From Clostridium sp. C8-1-8 (GTDB taxonomy: Bacteria > Bacillota > Clostridia > Clostridiales > Clostridiaceae), in contig NZ_JAABNO010000011.1 in the NCBI RefSeq assembly GCF_009928445.1, positions 62,001 to 126,000 on the forward strand: a DNA stretch of 64,000 bases, given 5' to 3'. Position 1 is the first letter of the stretch. Every line of letters starts with the position of its first letter. The notes beneath the pieces are model-generated. The model saw only the letters and a program-made list of their open reading frames with translations. It did no database searches and was not told the DNA's origin. Of the stretch, positions 44,385 to 54,769 are shown piece by piece. The position numbers were made by a program, and so were the translations under genes.

Positions 44385-45923
44385 TTATATTCCAAAGTTT
44401 TTTCTTAGCGCATAATGTACTATAAATTTTTCTGAGAAGTTTGGATTTGAAGAACCGCCTTCTCCATAACACCAAGTTATTTTATATTTGGGTTTTCTTA
44501 GACTTTTACTTATGTTTTTGGTGTTGCCTATAACTCCAAATTTGTATAAGAAGTTTAAACAATTATCTAGGCTTAGTATATTAGGATAGTTCGTTATATT
44601 CTTATTATAAAATTCTTTTATTGTGGCGTAATCGAAGGTTTGATATTTAAAATCTCTTATAAGATTTAGTGATTCTTGAACAACCTTAGGGGTGTTATGG
44701 ATTGATAGCTCATTCTCAAGTTCGTTGAGAAACTTATTTGAATAAACAGACTTACAACTTGTAAATAGTTGAGAACCAAAGTACTTAGCATTAGGGTATG
44801 TGTTTTTTATTATATTCAAGTAATTGATTATATCCCTTGGTCTGCCAAAACTGTAATCCATAAGATAGTCGGAAGCTTCTTGATGATTTATCTTTTCAGG
44901 AAAAAGTCTTTGATAAAGGCACTCTTTACTCATATTTGAGAAATCTTTTACAGAAACAGAGATCTTAGATAGTATCATATCCATTAATGGGTTCTCCCAG
45001 GGTTCTTTACAAGTTATCTTTGGCCAATTTAAGTTTACTTCGCAATCTACAATTAATCTATTTAAGTTAGCTGAATATAAATGAAGGGTATTTAGTATGT
45101 CGTCCCTTAATAATATTAATATTCTACTGTTAGACGAATTGGCATTTATAAGTTGCAGGTTGATATCATTACTTACTGTTATTAGAGAAAGAAGAAGATC
45201 GATGTAGGAAGAATCATCCTCTATATTTCTTTGGAACTCATCTAAGTCATCATAGATTAAAATTACATTATAATGAGGAAGACATTTGTTAAGTAGAGTG
45301 TCTAGCTTACTTAATAGATTATAGTATTTGTTTTTCTGAAAGTTTTTTGTTATATTATAGGCAATCTCAGCAGAAGTATTTATTTCATTTAATGGAGAAG
45401 GAACTTTTAATAAGGTGTTTAACTTGTTATTATTACTTTTAGTAAAGGAAGTCATTGAAAATATTTTCTCTGAATATAAGCTACAATAAAAGTGTTTAAG
45501 CCTATTATGGTGAAACATCGTTTTAAAATTGTACGGTTCTGGCTTTCTAGATAAGATTAACTTACATATTTCAAGAAGGATTGTCCATTTCCAAAATACT
45601 GATATTTCACTTTTAGGAAGTACAGTTTCATTAAGGTCTATCAGTGTCTGAAGATTGAAATCACTAATCTTCCTAGTAGTACATACATATCCTTTATTAG
45701 AGTAATTCTTCTCGATATATTTAGCTAATATGGTTTTACCAGTGCCTTTACGTCCAGATATTATGAATTTGTTTCGGTTAGATATTATTTCTTCGTAATT
45801 ATTATTTATATAGAATAGATTCAAGAAGTTTTTTTCAGTGGATTCGCTTTCACCGTTAGCATATCCGATAAAAATATCTTTTAGCTTAACATTATCATTA
45901 AAACAATTAGTATCTCTAGACAT
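44385..45923 (-). CDS. Orphan P-loop ATPase (Sll1717-like family)
   Basis: A 512-residue protein with an N-terminal conserved KDIFIGYANGESE segment, Walker A GRKGTGKT (57-64) and Walker B VILIYDDLDEF (Asp225/Asp226), then LRDDIL (sensor-like) and a helical C-terminal half. It resembles the Sll1717-type P-loop ATPases, relatives of the STAND/KAP group that are often found near defence genes, but no partner is encoded here. ATG 45923 is taken as start (RBS GTGGGTG); an upstream in-frame ATG would add a 24-residue hydrophobic stretch and is less likely. Function unknown. It is flanked by tRNA-Ser, a dispersed repeat and twin hairpins. Confidence 0.7.
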   Translation of the reverse strand: MSRDTNCFNDNVKLKDIFIGYANGESESTEKNFLNLFYINNNYEEIISNRNKFIISGRKGTGKTILAKYIEKNYSNKGYVCTTRKISDFNLQTLIDLNETVLPKSEISVFWKWTILLEICKLILSRKPEPYNFKTMFHHNRLKHFYCSLYSEKIFSMTSFTKSNNNKLNTLLKVPSPLNEINTSAEIAYNITKNFQKNKYYNLLSKLDTLLNKCLPHYNVILIYDDLDEFQRNIEDDSSYIDLLLSLITVSNDINLQLINANSSNSRILILLRDDILNTLHLYSANLNRLIVDCEVNLNWPKITCKEPWENPLMDMILSKISVSVKDFSNMSKECLYQRLFPEKINHQEASDYLMDYSFGRPRDIINYLNIIKNTYPNAKYFGSQLFTSCKSVYSNKFLNELENELSIHNTPKVVQESLNLIRDFKYQTFDYATIKEFYNKNITNYPNILSLDNCLNFLYKFGVIGNTKNISKSLRKPKYKITWCYGEGGSSNPNFSEKFIVHYALRKNFGI

Positions 45924-46201
45924 AAAATCACCCACTAAATTTAATATAAACAAAAGTAATAATACTATTATAATACAATTTGGAAATAATTCCAAATATA
46001 CTGTTACTGTTGAAAATGTATAATGTTACTATAGTTTAATATATAGCTAAAGTGATGAAAACATTCGAACAAATGTGTAAAATTTAAAAAAAGTTGTTAA
46101 TAAGTAGAGGCTATTTTGGTTAAATTAAAAACGATAAGATAAGAAAACATCTCCTTTATTGGTTAAGAAAATATTACTATTATTAAAAATGAATAATTTG
46201 C

Positions 46202-46230
46202 TTGACCGACTTGCATTTTGTACATATAAT
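46202..46230 (+). promoter_or_regulatory. Promoter of amino acid ABC operon
   Basis: TTGACC (46202-46207), 17-bp spacer, TATAAT (46225-46230). The predicted leader is about 105 nt. Confidence 0.75.
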
Positions 46231-46274
46231 ATTATTATGTAAAGTTGAAAAAGTAAATTATTTAGATGAACAAT

Positions 46275-46319
46275 GGCGTTCTTTGAGGGGTATATTATAC
46301 CCTTTGAAGAGCGTCTTTT
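46275..46319 (+). terminator. Leader terminator (attenuator) of amino acid ABC operon
   Basis: GGCGTTCTTTGAGGGGTAT (46275-46293) pairs with ATACCCTTTGAAGAGCGTC (46297-46315) through several G-U pairs, then TTTT. It lies between the promoter and the RBS, so readthrough must be controlled or constitutively partial. No T-box elements seen. Confidence 0.65.
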
Positions 46320-46342
46320 AAAATACTAAGGAGGAATTTGTT

Positions 46343-47110
46343 ATGTTAAAGAAGACATTAGCACTGCTTACAGCAGTTACTATTTTAAGCGCTACATTTG
46401 TAGGATGTTCAAAGGGAAATGAAGGAGGCAGTAAGAAATATGTCATAGCTACAGATGCAACATTTGCACCATTTGAGTATGAAAAGGACGGTAAGTATGT
46501 GGGTATTGATGTTGAGATACTTGATGCTGTAGCTAAAAGTGAAAATTTTCAATATGAATTAAAGCCAATGAATTTTAAAGGTATAATTCCGGGGATAACT
46601 TCGAACCAGATAGATGGAGCTATAGCTGGAATGAGTATAACTGATGAGAGAAAGAAAACTTTAGACTTTTCAGACGCTTATTTTAATGCAGGTATTTCTA
46701 TAGTAGTAAAAGCAGATAACAATTCAATAAAGTCAGTTGATGATTTAAAAGGAAAGATATTTGCAGTGAAAAAAGGTACTGCAGGTTCAAAATATGCAGA
46801 ACAAGTAAAAGACAAATATAATGCAAACATAAGATATTTCGATGATTCTCCATCAATGTTCCAAGAAGTTATAAACGGAAATGCTGATGTTAATTTTGAA
46901 GATTATCCAGTTATAGCATATAAGATTGCTACGGATTCTACACCTTCATTAAAGGTAGTTGGTGATAGACTTACTAAAGATACTTATGGATTTGCTGTTA
47001 ATAAAGGAAAGAACAAAGAGTTGCTAGACAAATTTAATGCTGGGTTGAAGAAGATCAAAGATAATGGTGAATATGATAAGATACTAGCAAAATATATAAA
47101 GAATAAGTAG
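46343..47110 (+). CDS. Polar amino acid ABC transporter substrate-binding lipoprotein
   Basis: A 255-residue family-3 solute-binding protein. Lipobox TFVGC with lipidation at Cys22. The mature part begins KKYVIATDATFAPFEYEKDG, with typical ligand-contact segments DGAIAGMSITDERK and KKGTAGS. It is the first gene of a three-gene operon, ahead of a HisM-like permease and a GlnQ-like ATPase. Substrate is probably glutamine, arginine, histidine or cystine; it cannot be narrowed down. RBS AAGGAGG. Preceded by a leader terminator. Confidence 0.92.
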   Translation: MLKKTLALLTAVTILSATFVGCSKGNEGGSKKYVIATDATFAPFEYEKDGKYVGIDVEILDAVAKSENFQYELKPMNFKGIIPGITSNQIDGAIAGMSITDERKKTLDFSDAYFNAGISIVVKADNNSIKSVDDLKGKIFAVKKGTAGSKYAEQVKDKYNANIRYFDDSPSMFQEVINGNADVNFEDYPVIAYKIATDSTPSLKVVGDRLTKDTYGFAVNKGKNKELLDKFNAGLKKIKDNGEYDKILAKYIKNK

Positions 47111-47120
47111 GAGATTTCTC

Positions 47121-47771
47121 ATGGATAACTTTTCTATAATTAAAGATAGTTTGCCAAGTTTATTAAGTGGACTTGCTGTAACTATAAAACTTACTGTTAT
47201 CTCGCTATTTTTTGCTTCTATACTTGGATTAGTATTTGGATTATTTAATATCTCTAAGAACAAGGTGTTAAAATCAATAGCAGTAGTATATGTTGATTTA
47301 ATCAGAGGAACTCCTCTAATAGTACAAGCGTTTTTTATATACTTTGGACTACCAGGTGCATTAGATATAAAAATAAGCGCTATGTTTGCAGGCTCTTTAG
47401 CACTAAGTTTAAATGCAGGAGCTTATATGGCCGAAATCTTCAGAGCGGGAATACAATCACTAGATAAAGGTCAAATGGAGGCTGCAAGAAGCCTTGGACT
47501 TCCTTATTCGAAAGCTATGAGAAAAGTAATTTTACCTCAGGCTGTTAGAAGAATGACTCCGGCTATAATTAACCAATTTATAATATCTCTTAAGGATACC
47601 TCTATATTATCTGTTATAGGAATACAAGAGTTAACTCAAAGTGGAGAAATTGTTATCGCTTCAACTTATAAGTCATTTCAGATATGGGGAGCCGTAGCGG
47701 TGATGTATCTGATTATCATAACATTGCTTTCAATCGTCTCTAAAAGAATAGAAAGGAGCATGAATATATGA
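47121..47771 (+). CDS. Amino acid ABC transporter permease
   Basis: A 216-residue HisM/GlnP-type permease with about five helices and the EAA loop [20 protein letters not shown], which contacts the ATPase. The motif [20 protein letters not shown] is characteristic. Starts 10 bp after the binding-protein gene; its end overlaps the ATPase start by 4 bp (ATGA). Confidence 0.93.
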   Translation: MDNFSIIKDSLPSLLSGLAVTIKLTVISLFFASILGLVFGLFNISKNKVLKSIAVVYVDLIRGTPLIVQAFFIYFGLPGALDIKISAMFAGSLALSLNAGAYMAEIFRAGIQSLDKGQMEAARSLGLPYSKAMRKVILPQAVRRMTPAIINQFIISLKDTSILSVIGIQELTQSGEIVIASTYKSFQIWGAVAVMYLIIITLLSIVSKRIERSMNI

Positions 47772-48490
47772 TAAAGGTTGATGGTTTAAAAAAACACTTT
47801 GGAAAACTAGAAGTTCTTAAGGGAATTGATCTTAATGTGGAACAAGGTGAGGTTCTTTGTCTTATAGGTCCATCTGGATCAGGAAAAAGTACATTGCTTA
47901 GATGCTTAAACAGGCTTGAAGATATAGATGGTGGAAGTGTCATCATAGATGGTGATTCTATAAGTGATCAAAAGATAAACATAAATATGATAAGAGAGAA
48001 AATAGGGATGGTGTTTCAATCATTTAATTTATTTCCTCATCTTAGCGTAATTGATAATATAACTCTAGCACCAGTAGAATTAAAAAAGATGAGCAAGGAA
48101 GAAGCTAGGAAAAAGGCTGTTGAGCTTTTAGCAAAAGTAGGGCTTGAAAATAAGGCTAATGAATATCCAGATAGATTATCTGGTGGACAGAAGCAAAGAG
48201 TAGCTATAGCAAGGGCTCTAGCTATGAATCCTGAAATATTGTTATTTGATGAGCCTACATCAGCGCTAGACCCAGAGATGGTAGGGGAAGTTCTACAAGT
48301 TATGAAGGAACTTGCGAATGAAGGAATGACTATGGTAGTAGTTACTCACGAAATGGGATTTGCAAGGGAAGTAGCGGATAGAGTTATATTTATGGATGGG
48401 GGTTATATCGTGGAGCAGGGTGATCCAAATGATATATTCTCCAATCCTCAAAACCCAAGAACAAAGGACTTTTTAAATAAGGTTTTATAA
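47768..48490 (+). CDS. Amino acid ABC transporter ATP-binding protein (GlnQ-like)
   Basis: A 240-residue ATPase: Walker [11 protein letters not shown]-loop [10 protein letters not shown], signature [15 protein letters not shown], Walker [15 protein letters not shown], switch His in VVVTHEM. Complete and of the usual length. Last gene of the operon, with a strong terminator after it. Confidence 0.95.
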   Translation: MIKVDGLKKHFGKLEVLKGIDLNVEQGEVLCLIGPSGSGKSTLLRCLNRLEDIDGGSVIIDGDSISDQKININMIREKIGMVFQSFNLFPHLSVIDNITLAPVELKKMSKEEARKKAVELLAKVGLENKANEYPDRLSGGQKQRVAIARALAMNPEILLFDEPTSALDPEMVGEVLQVMKELANEGMTMVVVTHEMGFAREVADRVIFMDGGYIVEQGDPNDIFSNPQNPRTKDFLNKVL

Positions 48491-48502
48491 TTCGTAGATT
48501 TT

Positions 48503-48552
48503 TAAAGTGATACTATGATAAACAAAGTTTATTGTAGTATCACTTTTTTTTA
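48503..48552 (+). terminator. Terminator after amino acid ABC operon
   Basis: AAAGTGATACTA pairs with TAGTATCACTTT, with inner GATAAAC/GTTTATT pairing, then a T-run. Confidence 0.88.
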
Positions 48553-48709
48553 TAAGGTTTTGAATTGTCTCAAGGTTAGTGAAGTATAAATAATAAGCTT
48601 TTTAGAGATATAAAATTGAGGAATGTATCCAGTATATAGAACTTTGCATAGTAAATTTACTTGAATTAATTATTAGTAAAAAAGTTAGTAAAAATTAAGT
48701 AAAAAAATA

Positions 48710-48738
48710 TTGTAATTTTACTAAAGATATTATAGAAT
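48710..48738 (+). promoter_or_regulatory. Candidate gal operon promoter with operator-like repeats
   Basis: TTGTAA (48710-48715), 17-bp spacer, TAGAAT (48733-48738). The spacer contains TTTTACTAA. Upstream are TTAGTAAAA copies (about 48673 and 48685), forming direct and inverted repeats around the -35. A GalR/LacI-type regulator is possible; none is encoded here. Confidence 0.4.
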
Positions 48739-48816
48739 TTAATTAATGATAATGTTTACTTGTTCATAAGGGAAGAAAAATATATTTTTAATAGGTTAAT
48801 ATGGGAGGAATGAGAT

Positions 48817-49977
48817 ATGGTTAATGATTTAAAGATCGATTTTGAGAGTGTTTTTGGTATTGAAGGCCAGGGGAATTATTTTGCACCTGGAAGAGTGAAT
48901 CTAATAGGAGAGCATACAGATTATAACGGGGGGAATGTATTCCCTTGCGCTCTAACTTTCGGTACTTATGCAATTGCCACAAAAAGAGATGATAAAAAGG
49001 TAAGGCTATACTCTAAGAATTTTGATCAATTAGGAATAATAGAATTTGATATTGATGAAATAAAATATGAGAAGAGCCATGATTGGGCAAATTATCCTAA
49101 AGGAGTAATGTGGGCTTTTAATGAAAGTGGTAAGAAGATAACTAGCGGTATGGATGTGCTTTTTTATGGAAATATTCCTAATGGAGCAGGCTTATCTTCA
49201 TCAGCATCTATAGAATTAGTTACTTCTGTAATACTAAAGGACCTATTTTCCTTTAATGTAGACATGATTGAGATGGTAAAGTTAAGTAAACAAGCAGAAA
49301 ATATATTTATAGGCGTGAATTGCGGCATAATGGATCAATTTGCTATAGGAATGGGCAAAGAGGGTTGCGCTATCTTATTAGATACAAATACATTAAAGTA
49401 TGAATATGCGAAGGTAGATATTGAAGGTGCATCAATAGTAATAGCTAATACAAATAAGAGAAGGGGCTTAGCTGATTCAAAGTATAACGAAAGAAGAAGC
49501 CAGTGCGAAGAAGCTCTAAAAGACTTGCAGGTAGGACTTGATATAAAAGCTTTAGGTGAGATTGATGAAGCAACTTTTGAAGCTAATAAGTCACTTATCA
49601 AAGATGACATAAATGTAAAAAGAGCTAAACATGCTGTTTATGAAAATCAAAGGACTCTAAGGGCAGTAGAAGCTCTAAATAAGAAGGATATAGATCTGTT
49701 TGGTAAGTTAATGAATGAATCTCATGTATCTTTACGTGATGATTATGAAGTTACAGGAATAGAGCTTGATACTTTAGTTGAACTTGCATGGGATCAAAAG
49801 GGAGTTATTGGATCAAGAATGACTGGAGCAGGCTTTGGAGGATGTACAGTAAGTATAGTAAAGAACGAGTTTGTTCAGGATTTTATAAAAAATGTAGGAT
49901 CACAATACAAGGATAAAATTGGATATGAAGCTGATTTCTATGTAGCTCAAATTGGTGATGGTGCTAGAAAGCTATAG
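48817..49977 (+). CDS. galK: Galactokinase
   Basis: A 386-residue GHMP kinase with the galactokinase signature [18 protein letters not shown] motif [11 protein letters not shown], catalytic Asp in CGIMDQFA and C-terminal GAGFGGCTV. It phosphorylates galactose to galactose-1-phosphate, the first step of the Leloir pathway. First gene of galKET. RBS GGGAGG. Confidence 0.96.
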   Translation: MVNDLKIDFESVFGIEGQGNYFAPGRVNLIGEHTDYNGGNVFPCALTFGTYAIATKRDDKKVRLYSKNFDQLGIIEFDIDEIKYEKSHDWANYPKGVMWAFNESGKKITSGMDVLFYGNIPNGAGLSSSASIELVTSVILKDLFSFNVDMIEMVKLSKQAENIFIGVNCGIMDQFAIGMGKEGCAILLDTNTLKYEYAKVDIEGASIVIANTNKRRGLADSKYNERRSQCEEALKDLQVGLDIKALGEIDEATFEANKSLIKDDINVKRAKHAVYENQRTLRAVEALNKKDIDLFGKLMNESHVSLRDDYEVTGIELDTLVELAWDQKGVIGSRMTGAGFGGCTVSIVKNEFVQDFIKNVGSQYKDKIGYEADFYVAQIGDGARKL

Positions 49978-50043
49978 CAATAACTGATAAACTATAATAT
50001 GAAAAGTAAAAAACTAACTATTAATATGTAGGAGATGATTTTG

Positions 50044-51033
50044 ATGAGTATTTTAGTTTGCGGAGGAGCTGGGTATATCGGTTCTCACTGTGTATACGAG
50101 CTTATTGCAAGAGGAGAAGACGTAATAGTAGTAGATAACCTTCAAACTGGACATAAGGCGGCTTTGCACCCAGAAGCAAAGTTTTATGAAGGCGACATAA
50201 GAAATTACGATTTTATGGACAAGGTATTTAAGGAAAATAATGTTGAAGGGGTAATACATTTTGCTGCGAATTCTCTTGTTGGCGAAAGTATGCAATTACC
50301 TTTAAAGTACTATAATAATAATGTTCATGGTACTGAGGTATTACTTCAAGCAATGGTTGATAATGATGTTAAAAAAATAGTCTTTTCATCTACAGCTGCT
50401 GTTTACGGAGAGCCTGAAACAGTTCCTATAACTGAAACTGATAAGACAGAACCAACAAACACATACGGGGAAACAAAGCTTGCTATGGAAAAAATGATGA
50501 AGTGGGCTGACAAAGCACATGGATTAAGATATATAGCACTTAGATACTTCAACGTAGCGGGGGCTCATCCAAATGGGTTAATAGGAGAGGACCATACTCC
50601 TGAAACTCACCTTATTCCTCTTATTTTACAGGTACCATTAAATAAGAGAGAAAAGATAAGTCTTTTTGGAGATGATTATGATACAAAGGATGGTACATGT
50701 ATAAGAGATTATATACATGTAAAAGATCTTATTGATGCACATCTTTTGGCCTTTAACAAGCTTAGAGATGGATGGCAAAGTGATGTATTTAACTTAGGAA
50801 GCGGAAGCGGATTTACTGTTAAAGAAATGGTAGATGCAGCTAGAAAGGTTACTGGTCATTCTATACCAGCAGAAGTATGCCCAAGAAGAGCTGGAGATCC
50901 AGCGGTGTTAATTGCATCAAGTGATAAGGCAAAGAAGGTTTTAGGTTGGGAACCTAAATATAATAATGTAGAAGAAATAATAGCATCAGCTTGGAATTTC
51001 CATGAAACACATGTAAATGGATTTGAGGAGTAA
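50044..51033 (+). CDS. galE: UDP-glucose 4-epimerase
   Basis: A 329-residue extended SDR enzyme: NAD motif GGAGYIGSH, catalytic Ser in FSSTAAVYG and YGETK (Tyr/Lys). It interconverts UDP-galactose and UDP-glucose. ATG 50044 has RBS GGAG at proper spacing; the in-frame ATG at 50035 lies within the RBS region. Middle gene of galKET. Confidence 0.95.
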   Translation: MSILVCGGAGYIGSHCVYELIARGEDVIVVDNLQTGHKAALHPEAKFYEGDIRNYDFMDKVFKENNVEGVIHFAANSLVGESMQLPLKYYNNNVHGTEVLLQAMVDNDVKKIVFSSTAAVYGEPETVPITETDKTEPTNTYGETKLAMEKMMKWADKAHGLRYIALRYFNVAGAHPNGLIGEDHTPETHLIPLILQVPLNKREKISLFGDDYDTKDGTCIRDYIHVKDLIDAHLLAFNKLRDGWQSDVFNLGSGSGFTVKEMVDAARKVTGHSIPAEVCPRRAGDPAVLIASSDKAKKVLGWEPKYNNVEEIIASAWNFHETHVNGFEE

Positions 51034-51064
51034 AATGCTGTTATAAGTATAGGGGATAAGAAAG

Positions 51065-52576
51065 ATGGTTATAAATATTTCAAAAGAAATAGAGAGTTTA
51101 TTAGACTATGCTATAGAAAAGGAACTTATAAGCCCTTTAGATAGAATTTATACTAAAAATAGATTGTTGGAAGTATTAGAGTTAACAGAGATAGACGAAT
51201 ATACGGATAATGACAAAGAAAAATCTTTAGAATCAATCTTAGAAAATATACTTTCTTTTGCTTCAGATAATGGAGTTCTTAAAGATGGTGGAGTAGTAGC
51301 AAAGGATTTATTTGATACTAAGATTATGGGATGCCTTATAGGTAGACCTTCTGAGATAATAGAAAAGTTTAATTCTTTATATGAACAAGATAAGAAGAAA
51401 GCAACTGATTATTTCTATAATTTAAGTAAACATTCTAATTATATAAGATGGGATAGAGTTCAAAAGGATTTGAAGTGGAAGGTTAACACTGAATATGGAA
51501 ACATAGATATAACTATAAATCTATCTAAGCCAGAGAAAGATCCTAAAGCTATAGCAATGGCTAAAAATATGCCATCTAGTTCTTATCCTAAGTGTTTACT
51601 TTGTAGAGAAAATGAGGGTTATGCTGGAAGAATAAATCATCCAGCTAGACAAAATCATAGAATTATTCCTTTGGCTATAAACTCAGAGGATTGGTATCTA
51701 CAATATTCACCATATGTCTATTACAATGAACACTGTATAGTATTTAAAGGAAGCCATGAACCAATGAAGCTTGGAAAAGAAAGCTTTATAAGGCTTCTTC
51801 AGTTTGTTGATAAATTTCCACATTACTTCTTGGGGTCTAATGCTGATTTACCTATTGTTGGAGGATCAATTTTAACTCATGATCACTTCCAAGGAGGAAA
51901 TTATGAATTTGCTATGGCAACTGCAGATACTGAGAAAAGCTATGTTATTAAAGGCTTCGAAGGGATATCTGTAGCAAGAGTTAAGTGGCCGATGAGTGTG
52001 CTTAGACTTAGAGGAGATAGTATTGAAAGATTAGTTGAATTATCTAATCATATATTGAATAGCTGGAGAGGATATTCTGATGAGTCTGTAAATATAATTT
52101 CATTTACAGGTGAGACTCCTCATAATACCATAACACCTATAGTTAGAAAGAAGAATGGATTATTTGAAGTAGATTTAGTTCTTAGAAATAACCAAACTTC
52201 TGAAGAATATCCAGACGGAATATTCCATCCTCATAGAGAACTTCATCATATAAAGAAAGAGAATATAGGTCTTATTGAAGTTATGGGGCTTGCTGTATTG
52301 CCGGCTAGACTTAAAGCTGAACTTAAGAGTCTAGAAGCTTATCTAATAGGTGAATATAAATTCGACTCTATAAGCAGAGAGTCTGAGCTATATAAGCATA
52401 AAAGATGGGCTGAAGATATAATGAATACTTATGAGAATATATCTGCAGGTAATGTAGAAAGCATAATTAGGAAAGAAGTTGGAATTAAGTTTGCAACTGT
52501 TCTTGAGCATTGTGGAGTATTCAAAAGAGATGAAGTGGGATTAAGTGCTTTTGATAAGTTTGTAGCTTCATTATAA
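51065..52576 (+). CDS. galT: Galactose-1-phosphate uridylyltransferase, type 2 (Firmicutes form)
   Basis: A 503-residue type-2 GalT, much longer than the E. coli-type enzyme. Motifs include RENEGYAGRINHPARQNHR, NEHCIVFKGSHEPM and the active-site region GGSILTHDHFQGG. It transfers UMP between UDP-glucose and galactose-1-phosphate. Last gene of the operon, with a terminator after it. RBS GGGGAT. Confidence 0.95.
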   Translation: MVINISKEIESLLDYAIEKELISPLDRIYTKNRLLEVLELTEIDEYTDNDKEKSLESILENILSFASDNGVLKDGGVVAKDLFDTKIMGCLIGRPSEIIEKFNSLYEQDKKKATDYFYNLSKHSNYIRWDRVQKDLKWKVNTEYGNIDITINLSKPEKDPKAIAMAKNMPSSSYPKCLLCRENEGYAGRINHPARQNHRIIPLAINSEDWYLQYSPYVYYNEHCIVFKGSHEPMKLGKESFIRLLQFVDKFPHYFLGSNADLPIVGGSILTHDHFQGGNYEFAMATADTEKSYVIKGFEGISVARVKWPMSVLRLRGDSIERLVELSNHILNSWRGYSDESVNIISFTGETPHNTITPIVRKKNGLFEVDLVLRNNQTSEEYPDGIFHPHRELHHIKKENIGLIEVMGLAVLPARLKAELKSLEAYLIGEYKFDSISRESELYKHKRWAEDIMNTYENISAGNVESIIRKEVGIKFATVLEHCGVFKRDEVGLSAFDKFVASL

Positions 52577-52612
52577 TATGATGCTGTTATCTATGATATA
52601 AACTACTAGAGT

Positions 52613-52647
52613 AAAAAAAGGAACTAGAATGTCTAGCTCCTTTTTTT
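52613..52647 (+). terminator. Terminator after galT
   Basis: AAAAAAAGGA-A-CTAGA pairs with TCTAG-C-TCCTTTTTTT. The A/T symmetry lets it serve the converging protease gene too. Confidence 0.85.
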
Positions 52648-52679
52648 GCTTTTTAGATAATATGATCCTTTTTGTTATT

Positions 52680-54719
52680 TTAAAATGTAGCTTTTAAGGT
52701 ATATTTTGTAGCAGTGCTGTAGTTACCGTTGTAGCCAAATACAAGGATATAATAGGTTCCTGAAGAAGATGGAGTATAGCTTATACTCTCTGAAGTAGTA
52801 GAACCATTTGTTGATTTTGCTACTAAAGTGCCACTGCTGTTATATAAATATAAATCATAGTCCTTAGGTAAGGTTGATAAGCTGATGCTTATAGTTTTTC
52901 CGCTTGTCGCACTTAATTTATAATAATCTTTATCAGTAGAGGTAGCTATATATGAGCTATAATCTGTTCCTGAAGTTATTGCATAAGCTTGAGCTGTAGT
53001 ATCATTAGGTTCATATGGATCAGTAGTTGGTGTAGTTGATGAACCTATTCCTACGCCACTAAATGCATTGTTTACTGCTGTTACTTCAGCGCTTGAAGCA
53101 CCATACAAATCTGTAGCAGCTTTTACTGCAGCATTTCTAGCAGCTAAGAAATCTGTAGAAGAACTCATATAAGTTGTAAGGGCTCTATAGTATATCTTTG
53201 CAGTTTTTTCGCAGCCTAGAGATTGAGCTACTAAATAAGCTGCTTTATTAGGTATACCACTATTTGTGTGAACTCCTCCATTATCATCACTAGTATTAAC
53301 ATAATTGCTGTAATTGTCAGGTTGATCATATAGAGTTGGGTTAGCTAAACTTCTTAATGCGTCACCAGGAGTTCCTGGAGTGTATATTTTATCGCCAACA
53401 ACCCAGTCAGCAGAACTAAACTGCCAAGTGCCACCACCTCTAACATTATACTTATCATAGCTATCTATCAATACGCCCATTATATCCGACATTGACTCAT
53501 TTAGAGCACCTGGTTCATCTTGATAGTCTAGGTTAGCAGTGTATTGAGTTACACCATGAGTAAGCTCATGGCCTACTACATCTAAATCGCCACTGAAATA
53601 AGTGAAGGTTGTGCCATCTCCATCACCATAAACCATTTGGTTACCATCCCAGTAAGCATTATTATAAGCACTTCCATAGTGAGCAGTTGATATTATTGAC
53701 ATTCCATTGTTATCTATACTGTTTCTTCCAAGAAGATTTTTATAGAAATCATAAACTACTCCTGCATAGTAGTGAGCGCTAACTGGTGCCTTAAAGCTTG
53801 TTGTATTAAAGGTTGAAGATGAGTTTGCAACTAAAGTTCCTGGTTCTGTTTGCTTGTTAGCTGCAGTGTAAGTTTTTATTTGACCAGTCATTGCTTTAGT
53901 CTTATCTAGCATCTGGTATGAAGAACCTGATTGATATAGATTTAAGGACTTAGTAGTTCCATCTACTAAAGTACCACTTCCTGTAACATTTCCATCGAAT
54001 CTTATCTTGCTCTTTTTATCAATAACATTTCCTGAGTTAGTATCTATGAATACATCCCAGTTAGCTATCTCAGGGTCTTGATAATAGATATTAACTTTAT
54101 AAGTTTCATGAGCTGTACCATCTAAAACTATTACCTGTTTTTCAACAGCAGGATCTTTGGCTAATGAGTTGAACTTAAATTGTTTTTTTGCTGTATCTAT
54201 AGCTTGTTTTTCAGATATAGTATTAGCAATTATTGATTTTGGCGAATCAACACCACTAGCTAGTGATCCTGATACGTTCGATACGACTCCTGTCTTGTCA
54301 AATTGAACTGAGATTTCAGCTCCTCTTACGGGAATTCCGTTTATAAGCTGAGCGGCCTTTACATTAGTAAAGCCTAACTCGTCCTTATTTATGGATAAGA
54401 TTTTAAAGTTATTTGATGGTTCCTTTACACCAAACAAATCCTTGTTGTCTTCAAGGAAAGTTAGTGCAGACTTTTCATCTATAGCTTGCTTGTCTGAAAG
54501 TTTACCAGAGATGAAAACTTGTAGCTTACCATCCTTTTCTTTGCTCTTGTGAAGATCAGATTTTAACTTCCCTTCACTTAGTTTGGTTAACTTTTCAACA
54601 ATCTGAGCCTTTTTTTCCTCAGAATTGTTAGTTGATGCTGAAGCTGATGACTTAGCTTGCACTACGCAAGTAGTTATAACAGATACAGCAATCAAGGATG
54701 AAATAATTTTTTTGTTCAT
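52680..54719 (-). CDS. Secreted M4 (thermolysin-family) neutral metalloprotease with PPC domain
   Basis: A 679-residue pre-pro-enzyme. Signal peptide (about 1-25), FTP and PepSY propeptide domains (about 50-230), M4 catalytic domain (about 245-555) with zinc site H384-E385-L-T-H388 and third ligand Glu408 (NESMSD), plus the GVHTNSGIPN active-site His region. A linker DPYEPNDT leads to a C-terminal PPC (bacterial pre-peptidase C-terminal) domain (about 570-679). It degrades extracellular protein. Single gene with a long leader that can form a large inverted repeat. Confidence 0.95.
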   Translation of the reverse strand: MNKKIISSLIAVSVITTCVVQAKSSASASTNNSEEKKAQIVEKLTKLSEGKLKSDLHKSKEKDGKLQVFISGKLSDKQAIDEKSALTFLEDNKDLFGVKEPSNNFKILSINKDELGFTNVKAAQLINGIPVRGAEISVQFDKTGVVSNVSGSLASGVDSPKSIIANTISEKQAIDTAKKQFKFNSLAKDPAVEKQVIVLDGTAHETYKVNIYYQDPEIANWDVFIDTNSGNVIDKKSKIRFDGNVTGSGTLVDGTTKSLNLYQSGSSYQMLDKTKAMTGQIKTYTAANKQTEPGTLVANSSSTFNTTSFKAPVSAHYYAGVVYDFYKNLLGRNSIDNNGMSIISTAHYGSAYNNAYWDGNQMVYGDGDGTTFTYFSGDLDVVGHELTHGVTQYTANLDYQDEPGALNESMSDIMGVLIDSYDKYNVRGGGTWQFSSADWVVGDKIYTPGTPGDALRSLANPTLYDQPDNYSNYVNTSDDNGGVHTNSGIPNKAAYLVAQSLGCEKTAKIYYRALTTYMSSSTDFLAARNAAVKAATDLYGASSAEVTAVNNAFSGVGIGSSTTPTTDPYEPNDTTAQAYAITSGTDYSSYIATSTDKDYYKLSATSGKTISISLSTLPKDYDLYLYNSSGTLVAKSTNGSTTSESISYTPSSSGTYYILVFGYNGNYSTATKYTLKATF

Positions 54720-54769
54720 TTTGTTGCCCCCTTTTATTTAATTAAATTATTAACTCTATAAACTTATCC

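Noticed and set aside
43669-45923. tRNA-Ser as the attachment site of a genomic island carrying the ATPase
   Set aside because: No integrase, and no direct repeat of the tRNA 3' end was found downstream. The similar 3' end at 60390-60410 belongs to a second, intact tRNA-Ser gene.
45924-45995. Hydrophobic N-terminal extension of the ATPase
   Set aside because: It lies upstream of a good RBS (GTGGGTG) and the conserved region starts after ATG 45923.
46231-46342. T-box or SAM-type riboswitch before the amino acid ABC operon
   Set aside because: The leader before the terminator is only about 40 nt and lacks the T-box GGTGGNACC-type sequence and other riboswitch cores.
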